Virus record (IMG/VR): IMGVR_UViG_3300035211_000086
Location: 1-39,759 of that record
Source: a virus
Reading direction: 5' to 3' (one strand)
Length of the DNA: 39,759 nt
This document shows positions 33,723-39,167 of this stretch, piece by piece. Position numbers and translations under genes: made by a program. Below the pieces are notes generated by a model. The model did not search any database. It saw only the letters and a list, made by a program, of their open reading frames with translations, and had not been told where the DNA came from. The stretch's first letter is position 1, and each line of letters starts with the position of its first letter.

Positions 33723-33971
33723 ATGTCTGAATTTTTAGAGAAGCTGGAAAAGATTTTTGAACTGCCGATCTTCGGTCCGGTGCTGAACCTGCTCAGGAGC
33801 CGCAAGTTTTGGGCGGCGGTCGCTGGTGTGGTTGCCAGTATGCTGGTCGCACAATTTCCCGCCCTGGAAACTGTCCAGGCCGAAATGGTAACGGTGATAA
33901 CCGCGCTAGCAGTGGCACTTATTGCCGGAATCGCCTATGAAGATGGCAAGAAAAAATCGGGAAACGCATAA
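33723..33971 (+). CDS. holin-like membrane protein
   Basis: 82 aa from ATG 33723, with AGGAG 6 nt upstream (ATG 33720 also possible). Amphipathic N-terminal helix, then two hydrophobic segments (about 27-43 and 53-71) and a basic tail (YEDGKKKSGNA). This RKFWAAVAGVV...LIAGIAYEDGKKK pattern is common in small phage holins placed upstream of an endolysin gene. It controls the timing of lysis by permeabilising the membrane. Confidence 0.75.
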   Translation: MSEFLEKLEKIFELPIFGPVLNLLRSRKFWAAVAGVVASMLVAQFPALETVQAEMVTVITALAVALIAGIAYEDGKKKSGNA

Positions 33972-33997
33972 ACCCAGGCCCGGAACCGGAGCCACGT

Positions 33998-34201
33998 ATG
34001 ATCCCGTTGAACCAACCCGCCCCCGTCGAAGAATTCGAGGAAGAACCGGCGCTGGATATTGACGTGGACAAAACCGAACCGGTGTCGATTGTGTTTGCCT
34101 TGAGAGAGTTGGAAGAGTTTAAAGAACTCAGGCGGCGCGGGTTATCGCGTGGCGTGAAAATCGAGGTCTGGGGAGAAAAGGAAGATAACGACGCGGCATG
34201 A
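33998..34201 (+). CDS. small acidic hypothetical protein
   Basis: 67 aa, very acidic N-terminus (EEFEEEPALDIDVDKTEP) followed by a helical basic segment (ELEEFKELRRRG). ATGA overlap with the endolysin gene. Could be an antiholin or structural accessory; no motif supports either. Confidence 0.5.
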   Translation: MIPLNQPAPVEEFEEEPALDIDVDKTEPVSIVFALRELEEFKELRRRGLSRGVKIEVWGEKEDNDAA

Positions 34202-34743
34202 AAATAATAATCTTGCTGCTACTGTTTTGGCCCTGGGGGTGGTATCCCGTTGACAGAGAGCGTGGGATACCACCCGGCAAAACACCAGATACAGTAGAGC
34301 ATCTGTCAGACTATGATATCAAACTATTAGCAAAGTTGGGAGTTGTCGAGTGCCGGGGGATGGGCGAATACGTTGAAGACTGTACCCGGTCGGTTGTCTC
34401 GACCATTCTCCGCCGCATGGACTTTTATGAAGAGACACACGGCTCCTTTGGCCTATCAGATGGCACGGTTTACGGCACCCTCGACCATAACTATCAAGGG
34501 TTGTGGCAGTTCCCGCCCTGGGTCACACGGGGTTGTGAGTTTGTATCTGAGGAAGCCTGTCTAGACTGGGTAGATCTCGACCCGTTCGTAACTTATGTTA
34601 AAGCCTATCTTGACGACCGGGGAGCGGTCTGTGATGGATTCTTGTACTATGATTCCATTCCCGGTGGCAATTCGGAATGCAAGATAGAGACGCCCTGGGG
34701 CTGGATTGAATTTCATCAGGGGTGGGGTTGGGAACCTAAATAA
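34198..34743 (+). CDS. SleB-like cell wall hydrolase (endolysin)
   Basis: 181 aa. An N-terminal hydrophobic stretch (about 2-12) followed by charged residues looks like a signal or signal-anchor sequence. The hydrolase region begins LAKLGVVECRGMGEYVEDCTRSVVSTILRRM, fitting the SleB/CwlJ (Hydrolase_2) pattern with candidate catalytic E51. Cys pairs are likely to form disulfides outside the membrane. It follows the holin and closes the late operon. A signal-anchor-release type lysin is possible. Confidence 0.7.
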   Translation: MKIIILLLLFWPWGWYPVDRERGIPPGKTPDTVEHLSDYDIKLLAKLGVVECRGMGEYVEDCTRSVVSTILRRMDFYEETHGSFGLSDGTVYGTLDHNYQGLWQFPPWVTRGCEFVSEEACLDWVDLDPFVTYVKAYLDDRGAVCDGFLYYDSIPGGNSECKIETPWGWIEFHQGWGWEPK

Positions 34744-34772
34744 TCCGCCCGGCGGAATGTTCGCACGTGCGA
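34744..34772. terminator. paired palindromes between convergent operons
   Basis: TCCGCC-C-GGCGGA (34744-34756) and TCGCACGTGCGA (34761-34772) sit in the 32-nt gap between the endolysin stop and the end of the leftward operon, with ACAATTATTT on the rightward side. These could act as a bidirectional stop for transcription. Not a textbook T-run terminator, so moderate confidence only. Confidence 0.45.
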
Positions 34773-34775
34773 CAA

Positions 34776-35060
34776 TTATTTGACCTTGCCGGTCAGGTAT
34801 TCGATGATGCGAACTTTTCTCCACTGTTCAAGTTTTGTGCGCTCACTTACCCATTCTGGCGAACAAGCGATTTTGTGTAGATGCGTTATTCGTGGGTTAT
34901 ATTCTGACCAGTACCGCTCTCTCATTTCAGTAGACATCAATGCATAAAGTTCCCAGACTGCCATCTCCTCATACCGCTGCTGATGCAATCGGGGCAGCCC
35001 CGGCTCTCTGCCGTTCGGCCCCGGCTGGCCGCCTAATCCGGGCGCGTTGTCATCGGTCAT
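34776..35060 (-). CDS. hypothetical protein, last gene of the leftward operon
   Basis: 94 aa, SD GAAAGGGG. The N-terminus carries the glycine-proline-rich NAPGLGGQPGPNGREPGL, related to the EPGLG/EPMLGD tails of neighbouring genes, here placed at the start. A helical body follows (EEMAVWELYALMSTEMRERYW). Function unknown. Confidence 0.6.
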   Translation of the reverse strand: MTDDNAPGLGGQPGPNGREPGLPRLHQQRYEEMAVWELYALMSTEMRERYWSEYNPRITHLHKIACSPEWVSERTKLEQWRKVRIIEYLTGKVK

Positions 35061-35072
35061 GGTCTGCCCCTT

Positions 35073-35318
35073 TCACCAGCGCATAGTTGCGCCATCTTTT
35101 CTTCTCAGACTTTGATAAAACAATTTCCAGATTGCTTTTGATTTCCTATAGCATTTCTGGCATAAAAGATATGTTGAATTTGGATTGGCTATCATCGTAC
35201 TGGGGACAGCCCTTTCGCCGCACCAATCGCAATAATCGCCAGAATAATCCTTATCCCCCAACATCGGCTCGTTGCCCTGCGGCTGCCCGCCGATTTGTGG
35301 CTCACGTCCGGTGGTCAT
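35073..35318 (-). CDS. small zinc-ribbon protein
   Basis: 81 aa; the ATG is chosen for its SD (GGAGGTGGAG) and for the ATGA overlap with the upstream stop. The N-terminal linker GREPQIGGQPQGNEPMLGDKD is followed by a four-Cys zinc ribbon (CDWCGE ... CQKCYR) and a basic tail. Similar zinc-ribbon mini-proteins occur in the other small-gene clusters here. Function unknown. Confidence 0.65.
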   Translation of the reverse strand: MTTGREPQIGGQPQGNEPMLGDKDYSGDYCDWCGERAVPSTMIANPNSTYLLCQKCYRKSKAIWKLFYQSLRRKDGATMRW

Positions 35319-35551
35319 GGCTCCACCTCCTGATTTCCGAGTCCCGGTTCCATGCCGGATAGGTCGGGGTTTACATCTAGTCCATCTGCGATTTTGCGTA
35401 ATTGTAGGGCGAGTTCTTCCCAACTCTCATTTCTACGCATCATTATTTTTACTTCGATTACCGTAATACTACCAGGGCCAACTTGGTCAACGTTAATTAC
35501 ATAAGCGTTAGCTTCATCGTTGTAATGTGGTTGGGTAGTTATAATGCTCAT
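35315..35551 (-). CDS. hypothetical small protein with LSGMEPGLG tail, paralog of the gene at 7459
   Basis: 78 aa from ATG 35551 with an excellent SD (GGGAGGTGGAG). Beta strands then a helix (VGPGSITVIEVKIMMRRNE...LALQLRKIADGLD), ending NPDLSGMEPGLGNQEVEP. Same layout as the rightward gene at 7459-7725, so a diverged duplicate on the opposite strand. Its last codons are the SD for the next gene. Function unknown. Confidence 0.65.
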   Translation of the reverse strand: MSIITTQPHYNDEANAYVINVDQVGPGSITVIEVKIMMRRNESWEELALQLRKIADGLDVNPDLSGMEPGLGNQEVEP

Positions 35552-35790
35552 CACTCCACCTCCCGCCCTCGCCGAATATACCCCGCCCAATAGTGGCCGG
35601 TTTCTATCTGGGTTTTTTCGTCAAACACCGCAGACTCGCACCCCTCCGCCACGTACCATGTTTTCCCATACCTTTCATGCAAGCATTTGCACATCGCGTA
35701 AAATGCGGATGGCTCGTCGGGATATTCCCCGATTGGTTCGTGTTCTGGTCGTTCGGCGTCAAAACGCTTTAATACCCAGGGTTCAAACAT
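35551..35790 (-). CDS. hypothetical small protein, paralog of the gene at 6597
   Basis: 79 aa. N-terminal VLKRFDAERPEHEPIGEYPDEPSAFYAM matches KIKTFGSVQPEHEPIW... of the 6597 gene in spacing and composition. The end RRGREVE encodes GGGAGGTGGAG, which is the SD of the next gene. TGATG overlaps on both sides show full translational coupling. Function unknown. Confidence 0.65.
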   Translation of the reverse strand: MFEPWVLKRFDAERPEHEPIGEYPDEPSAFYAMCKCLHERYGKTWYVAEGCESAVFDEKTQIETGHYWAGYIRRGREVE

Positions 35791-36059
35791 CACTCCACCT
35801 CCCGGTGCCCGGTGCTCTCTAGCAGCTTTCGGCATAACTCAACGCCGGGCAGCACCTCGCCGTTTTCGATTTTTGACAGGTAGGTATAGTCATAGCCTAT
35901 CGACTGGGCAAAGTCTCGCAGGGACAGCCCCAGCAGTTCCCGGTGGCGTTTGATGTACCGCCCGGCCTCTTTGCGATGCTTGAGTAGTTGCCGCTCATAG
36001 TTGACAACTGTTTCGTACTCGAATAAGCACCGCCTGATTTGTGCACTTTTGCTAACCAT
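35790..36059 (-). CDS. XRE-family helix-turn-helix regulator
   Basis: 89 aa, SD GGGAGGTAA. The C-terminal two-thirds is a Cro/C1-type HTH: RYIKRHRELLGLSLRDFAQSIGYDYTYLSKIENGEVLPGVELCRKLLES. An N-terminal ~30-residue extension precedes it. Likely a DNA-binding regulator in the leftward operon; the repeats in the control region at 37295-37378 or 37485-37529 are candidate targets. Repressor or anti-repressor role cannot be told. Confidence 0.82.
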   Translation of the reverse strand: MVSKSAQIRRCLFEYETVVNYERQLLKHRKEAGRYIKRHRELLGLSLRDFAQSIGYDYTYLSKIENGEVLPGVELCRKLLESTGHREVE

Positions 36060-36345
36060 TATTTACCTCCCGGCGCCCGTTGCCGATTTTTAACACCCAG
36101 TCTACCACCTTTAGTATTGGCTCAATATCTTCATACAGGCATACTATCACAGTGTCGCGTAGTTCTCCCCACGCTTCCCGCATATCATTTTGAACTGCCT
36201 CGACTCGCTTGTTGTGCTCCTCAATTGCCATCCGGTATAGTTCTGGATTGTCCTTTACCCACGCCATATGCATGAGATGTATAAATAGAGTCAACGTTAG
36301 CGGGATAACAATGTAGAACACTAGCACGAGTAGGTTAGTTGCCAT
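36052..36345 (-). CDS. single-pass membrane protein
   Basis: 97 aa. N-terminal transmembrane segment (about 4-27, LLVLVFYIVIPLTLTLFI) followed by a soluble helical, charged tail. SD GAGGTG. Its start overlaps the stop of the upstream membrane-winged-helix gene by 11 nt. A membrane partner of that protein is possible, from position only. Confidence 0.6.
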   Translation of the reverse strand: MATNLLVLVFYIVIPLTLTLFIHLMHMAWVKDNPELYRMAIEEHNKRVEAVQNDMREAWGELRDTVIVCLYEDIEPILKVVDWVLKIGNGRREVNNG

Positions 36346-37159
36346 CGTTCACCTCAACAAATACATACATACCCTTTCCCGGCGCTTCCTGAGCTGCTCC
36401 GATTTGCAGACCATAGCTAACAATCTGGTATGCATAGGTCTTGCTGTAACCCGTCCACTGTTCGACGTCTGAACGCTTAAACGTATCCCCGGTCTCTAGC
36501 AATCCAGCCACCGTTCGCCAGCCTGCCATAATCGATTGTGAAGCATCAGTAATCGCCCGCGAACTTTCATCTCTATCGATCACCTGACCGTCTACAACGT
36601 TCAGTGAACGTTCAGACCGGGCGCGAACGTAGCGCGGAATCATCGCGTCGAGTTCATTATATACCGCGTTGTTGACTTTGGGCTGCAATTCTTTGCGTGC
36701 TTTGGTGATCCCCTTGCGCATTAGCAGGGACATTTGCTGGCTATAGACATACTCGACTTGTTGCCGTTCCTCACGCCGTTTTTTTAAGTTACCAATCAGA
36801 GTAAGCCACTCTTGAGAAGCAAACCGAAAAATATCCCACCCCAGCACCGCAGCGCCAGCCACGCGAACGGTCACTGATGCAATACCGGGGGCAGCTTCCC
36901 AGCCAATCAGTATCATGAGAACGTACAACGTCACGGCCACAATCGAGGCATATACCCGGTTGATCCGATCTTGCTTGCCTTGCCCAGCATAAGCCAGGTA
37001 AAGCCACAGGGCAAGGAATGCCCCGTCAATGAGAAGCACTTTAAGGATACTGTGGGTAACTTGATAGGTATCCCAACCCGTTTGCCCAGCGGTCAACAAT
37101 TTGACCGCCAGGAAGGGCAGGATAACCAATACCTTTTTTACGTCTTTCCACTTAAACAT
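36335..37159 (-). CDS. four-helix membrane protein with C-terminal winged-helix domain
   Basis: 274 aa; ATG at 37159 chosen because a GGAGG lies 8 nt upstream and an upstream extension would run through the terminator-like hairpin. Four hydrophobic segments (about 10-24, 37-58, 70-88, 93-108) are followed by a long cytoplasmic helical part and a C-terminal GDTFKRSDVEQWTGYSKTYAYQIVSYGLQIGA...GKGMYVF, a winged-helix-like module. First gene of the leftward operon. A membrane-tethered DNA-binding protein, perhaps sensing or anchoring the phage genome. The wHTH is by pattern only. Confidence 0.7.
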   Translation of the reverse strand: MFKWKDVKKVLVILPFLAVKLLTAGQTGWDTYQVTHSILKVLLIDGAFLALWLYLAYAGQGKQDRINRVYASIVAVTLYVLMILIGWEAAPGIASVTVRVAGAAVLGWDIFRFASQEWLTLIGNLKKRREERQQVEYVYSQQMSLLMRKGITKARKELQPKVNNAVYNELDAMIPRYVRARSERSLNVVDGQVIDRDESSRAITDASQSIMAGWRTVAGLLETGDTFKRSDVEQWTGYSKTYAYQIVSYGLQIGAAQEAPGKGMYVFVEVNDGN

Positions 37160-37160
37160 C

Positions 37161-37184
37161 AAAAAACCTCCTGTTGTCAGGAGG
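37161..37184 (-). promoter_or_regulatory. terminator-like hairpin overlapping the SD of the first leftward gene
   Basis: On the minus strand CCTCCTG-ACAA-CAGGAGG forms a 7-bp stem with a 4-nt loop and is followed at once by six T, then ATG two bases later. The stem contains the SD (GGAGG) for the gene starting at 37159. This could be an attenuator, a translation-blocking switch, or both. Confidence 0.65.
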
Positions 37185-37203
37185 CGCAGTCTCGTGCTAC
37201 AAT
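37174..37203 (+). promoter_or_regulatory. predicted sigma70 promoter for a short rightward RNA
   Basis: -35 TTGTCA (37174-37179), 18-nt spacer, -10 TACAAT (37198-37203). Transcription would start about 37210 and meet a hairpin-terminator at 37238-37266. It points into the region antisense to the leftward leader, and its -35 lies in the SD-hairpin. Confidence 0.6.
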
Positions 37204-37209
37204 GGTCTT

Positions 37210-37266
37210 GTATCGGAGACCTGACCTCCGGTATGATAACCACCCCTAGCCGGGTGGTTTTATTTT
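37210..37266 (+). ncRNA. predicted ~55-nt two-hairpin antisense RNA (OOP-like arrangement)
   Basis: From the promoter above, the predicted RNA folds as a first hairpin (TATCGGAG / CTCCGGTA around 37211-37233, a loop of about 7 nt), then a terminator stem AACCACCC (37238-37245) / GGGTGGTT (37252-37259) with TTATTTTA. No ORF fits. It is complementary to the leader of the leftward operon, and its CCTCC lies in the first stem. A small regulatory RNA is predicted from structure and promoter only. Confidence 0.5.
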
Positions 37267-37294
37267 ACGGGTGTGGGTTTCTCTCTACCCACAA

Positions 37295-37378
37295 GTCACA
37301 CCACTTTTCGCACCGTGTCGCTGTTGTCTCTCCACTGTCACACCATTTGGTTAACTAGTACACAGGATGGTGACACCA
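37295..37378. repeat. repeated GTCACACCA motifs and inverted TGGTGACACCA
   Basis: GTCACACCA at 37295-37303 and 37337-37345 (42 bp apart), and the perfect inverted repeat TGGTGACACCA at 37368-37378. They lie in the leader/promoter region of the leftward operon and are candidate operators for one of the HTH proteins. No gene was found in 37160-37568. Confidence 0.45.
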
Positions 37379-37408
37379 AAGACAGTCCATACAGACAATC
37401 TCTTTATC

Positions 37409-37437
37409 ATTGTACAGCACCTCGCCCAAAAACACAA
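37409..37437 (-). promoter_or_regulatory. predicted leftward promoter
   Basis: Minus strand -35 TTGTGT (37437-37432), 17-nt spacer, -10 TACAAT (37414-37409). It would start about 37402 and drive the seven-gene leftward operon, whose leader contains the antisense RNA region and the SD-hairpin. The -10 is near consensus, the -35 moderate. Confidence 0.5.
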
Positions 37438-37484
37438 TTAGAATGTGGGTTGTATCTTGTTCGGAACACTATGTTAAATCCAAC

Positions 37485-37533
37485 CTACAATTGTATAGTA
37501 GCTATTGACTATTATACAATTGTATAGTATGAT
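37485..37533 (+). promoter_or_regulatory. strong rightward promoter with two operators
   Basis: -35 TTGACT (37505-37510), 17-nt spacer, -10 TATGAT (37528-37533). The 14-base direct repeat ACAATTGTATAGTA occurs at 37487-37500 and 37516-37529, exactly 29 bp apart. The second copy is part of the perfect palindrome TATACAATTGTATA (37513-37526) within the spacer and -10. This looks like a repressor-controlled early promoter for the rightward operon starting at 37569. Confidence 0.75.
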
Positions 37534-37568
37534 ATAGACAGTTAAGTAAACCAACCAGGAGACACAAA

Positions 37569-37874
37569 ATGTACACAATCGTTCGATGGGATAATAATCA
37601 ATCGTTAGGCACATATGAGGATTTGGCTACAGCCAAGCGTCAATGTCGGAAGCTCGGTCACACTGGCAAGCCTTACGGCAATACTTATCCTCCTATTGCC
37701 CGCGTCGATGATGAGAATGGAACTGTGTATAATCCCCGGTTCGTAGTTGGTAAACACGACCATTTACAAACCCGTCTCATCGACAAGCCCGACACCAAGA
37801 TTGATCGGGGAATTGCTGCCGCTCATAACGCCAGGACTCAACTTAAACATTGGGATTGGCAGCGCAAGCCATAA
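37569..37874 (+). CDS. hypothetical protein, first gene of the rightward small-gene array
   Basis: 101 aa, SD CAGGAGAC, about 30 nt after the predicted start of the promoter at 37505. Charged, alpha/beta mix (MYTIVRWDNNQSLGTYEDLATAKRQCRKLGHTG, shown to residue 33 in overview). No family recognised. It is followed by structured element 1. Confidence 0.6.
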   Translation: MYTIVRWDNNQSLGTYEDLATAKRQCRKLGHTGKPYGNTYPPIARVDDENGTVYNPRFVVGKHDHLQTRLIDKPDTKIDRGIAAAHNARTQLKHWDWQRKP

Positions 37875-37879
37875 CCGCC

Positions 37880-37933
37880 GCTTAACCCAGACTCAGCCCC
37901 TCACACGCTGGGGGGCTGGCCTCTGTGTTAATC
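37880..37933 (+). repeat. structured intercistronic element 1
   Basis: GCTTAACCCAGACT (37880 on) and TCTGTGTTAATC (37922-37933) pair at the ends (one mismatch). Inside, CAGCCCC pairs with GGGGCTG. It lies 6 nt after a stop and about 23 nt before the next ATG. It shares ends and layout with elements 2-4. Confidence 0.8.
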
Positions 37934-37956
37934 AGTCAATCATTACAGGAGATACC

Positions 37957-38124
37957 ATGACCAACTCGAACGAACAGAACGCAGTAGCTCAAGCCAAAGC
38001 CCGGTTAGCCTGGATAGAGGCGCGAGGGATAAAGAACCAATGGCAGCAGCAGACCTACGAAAGCGCCGTGCACGAATTGGAGAGCGCGGAGAAGCGGTTA
38101 GCGAAGGCCACTCGGAACGACTAA
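37957..38124 (+). CDS. small helical protein, 55 aa
   Basis: ATG with SD CAGGAGATACC. Mostly helix and charged (QNAVAQAKARLAWIEARGI...AVHELESAEKRLAKA), a coiled-coil-like peptide. Its TAA stop is inside element 2 (CTAACCCA). Longer in-frame extension to 37747 would run through element 1 and is rejected. Function unknown. Confidence 0.6.
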   Translation: MTNSNEQNAVAQAKARLAWIEARGIKNQWQQQTYESAVHELESAEKRLAKATRND

Positions 38125-38181
38125 CCCAGACTCAGCCGGGGAAGGAAAGGAAAGGTTCCCCCGCTGGCCTGTGGGTTAATC
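38121..38181 (+). repeat. structured intercistronic element 2
   Basis: TAACCCA (38122-38128) pairs with TGGGTTA (38172-38178). Inside, CAGC (38133-38136) pairs with GCTG (38163-38166), and GGGGAA pairs with TTCCCC around a purine-rich loop. The conserved 3' end GTTAATC is followed by AATATAGGAAAGGA, the SD of the next gene. The stop of the previous gene is within the element. Confidence 0.82.
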
Positions 38182-38202
38182 AATATAGGAAAGGAATTTC
38201 AA

Positions 38203-38385
38203 ATGATCGAAACCATATTCGAGAACTGGAAAACGCGCCGCTGCCCTCATTGCGGGGGTAAAACGCGGACAGCCTTCCGGCAAACGGGCGTTAACTCGTT
38301 TGTAACTGCTAAACGCTGTGATGCGTGCAACGTTTGGGCGGAAGATTTCCGGGCATGGTGGCAGCTCTGGCGCAGCCGGGCTTAA
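38203..38385 (+). CDS. small zinc-ribbon protein, 60 aa
   Basis: SD AGGAAAGGA. Two CxxC knuckles, CPHCGGKTRTAF and KRCDACNVW, make a four-Cys zinc ribbon in the middle of a Trp/Arg-rich peptide. Ends at TAA within element 3. A small DNA- or protein-binding early factor is likely from the fold; target unknown. Confidence 0.65.
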   Translation: MIETIFENWKTRRCPHCGGKTRTAFRQTGVNSFVTAKRCDACNVWAEDFRAWWQLWRSRA

Positions 38386-38436
38386 CCCAAACTTCCGGGC
38401 GCAAGCTGGACTTGTTCCCGGAGCTGTGGGTTAATC
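38380..38436 (+). repeat. structured intercistronic element 3
   Basis: TTAACCCA (38382-38389) pairs perfectly over 8 bp with TGGGTTAA (38427-38434). Inside, TCCGGG (38394-38399) pairs with CCCGGA (38417-38422), and CAAG with CTTG forms an inner stem. Same outer ends, different centre, same place: stop codon inside, SD after (AAGAAAGGAAC). Confidence 0.82.
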
Positions 38437-38457
38437 AATTCAAGAAAGGAACGAGAT

Positions 38458-38652
38458 ATGTCTAATATCAACATCAAAGTCGGCGGCAATGTTGGGGGCG
38501 AGATCAATGTTTCTGAAAAGGACATTGTGATTGCTAACGGAAAACGGGTTACGAACCCTACCGAGAAGAAGCCATGTTTCTTCTGCAATCAACCTGTAAA
38601 AATATATTCGACCTGCCCCCATTGTGGTGGTCCATACACCGAAAGGCATTAA
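38458..38652 (+). CDS. small zinc-finger protein, 64 aa
   Basis: SD AAGAAAGGAAC. A Gly/Asn-rich beta N-terminus (NINIKVGGNVGGEINVSEKD) is followed by a four-Cys zinc ribbon (CFFCNQPV ... CPHCGGPY). TAA stop within element 4. Zinc-ribbon module resembles those at 35073 and 38203. Function unknown. Confidence 0.62.
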   Translation: MSNINIKVGGNVGGEINVSEKDIVIANGKRVTNPTEKKPCFFCNQPVKIYSTCPHCGGPYTERH

Positions 38653-38700
38653 CCCAGACCTTGCCCCGGAGCTTATCCGGGGTGAGACTCTGTGTTAATC
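38647..38700 (+). repeat. structured intercistronic element 4
   Basis: TTAACCCAGA (38649-38658) pairs with TCTGTGTTAA (38689-38698, one mismatch). The centre is CCCCGGA (38664-38670) with TCCGGGG (38676-38682), loop GCTTA. The 3' GTTAATC is followed by GAAAGGAGC, the SD of the excisionase-like gene. Confidence 0.82.
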
Positions 38701-38713
38701 GAAAGGAGCGACT

Positions 38714-38911
38714 ATGATCGACCTACGCGACGTGATGACTGTCCAGGAGGTGGCCGACACCTACGGGATCACCCGTGACACCGTACACAAGGCTATCCAG
38801 GACGACCGGATACCCGCCCGGCAGAGTTCGAAGACCTGGCTCATCAGGCGGGAAGATGCAGAGGCCCGATGGGGCGAAAGGAACGAAGATGATTCTTCTC
38901 AGGATTGGTAG
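38714..38911 (+). CDS. excisionase-like helix-turn-helix protein
   Basis: 65 aa, SD AAAGGAGC. MTVQEVADTYGITRDTVHKAIQDDRIPARQSSKTWLIRREDAEARWGERN is the typical HTH_17/excisionase fold (MTxxEVAxxLGVxxxTVxxxIxxGxIPAxxxGxxWLIxxxDLxxW). Likely a small DNA-binding protein involved in excision or gene control. Acts in the rightward operon; no integrase was found in the window. Confidence 0.85.
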   Translation: MIDLRDVMTVQEVADTYGITRDTVHKAIQDDRIPARQSSKTWLIRREDAEARWGERNEDDSSQDW

Positions 38912-39083
38912 CGGGATTCTGGCCATAGCATGTTTTCCACTAATAATGCTGGCAGCCGAGCGGGCTTCAGTTCTCTACGCTGAGAATCGAAACTTTGTGG
39001 AATTCACTCTATGCTTCACATGGTTCTGTATTGGCCCGGTGGTCATGGTTATTCTGGGTGTATATGCTATTGGTTTAACCTAA
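38889..39083 (+). CDS. small two-helix membrane protein
   Basis: 64 aa; the ATG lies within the previous gene (23-nt overlap) after GGAACGAAG. Two hydrophobic segments (about 5-23 and 41-61). Last gene of the rightward operon, followed by a terminator. Function unknown. Confidence 0.55.
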   Translation: MILLRIGSGILAIACFPLIMLAAERASVLYAENRNFVEFTLCFTWFCIGPVVMVILGVYAIGLT

Positions 39084-39107
39084 TCCCCATCCCCACCACA
39101 GTACAAG

Positions 39108-39127
39108 CCCCGCTCCGGCGGGGTTTT
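39108..39127 (+). terminator. rightward terminator
   Basis: CCCCGC (39108-39113), loop TCCG, GCGGGG (39118-39123), then TTTT. 25 nt after the last rightward gene. Confidence 0.85.
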
Positions 39128-39137
39128 GTGTGGCAAC

Positions 39138-39158
39138 AAAAAGCGCGGTTGCCCGCGC
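39138..39158 (-). terminator. leftward terminator
   Basis: On the minus strand GCGCGG-GCAA-CCGCGC (39158-39143) is followed by TTTTTGTT. It serves the leftward genes ending at 39168 and sits back to back with the rightward terminator. Confidence 0.8.
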
Positions 39159-39167
39159 CGTCTGGTT

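Noticed and set aside
8185-34743. LPXTG-type sortase substrate among the late proteins
   Set aside because: No product has a C-terminal LPXTG-like motif followed by a hydrophobic helix and basic tail.
36971-37358. Short plus-strand frames over the start of the leftward operon and control region
   Set aside because: They lack SDs and overlap the membrane-winged-helix gene and its leader; the region is better explained by promoters and hairpins.
37880-38700. CRISPR array
   Set aside because: The repeated elements are spaced by protein-coding genes of different lengths, not by uniform short spacers, and the repeats share only their ends.
38647-38700. tRNA gene
   Set aside because: The element has a stem with a loop and flanking arms but no T-arm, anticodon arm or acceptor consensus.
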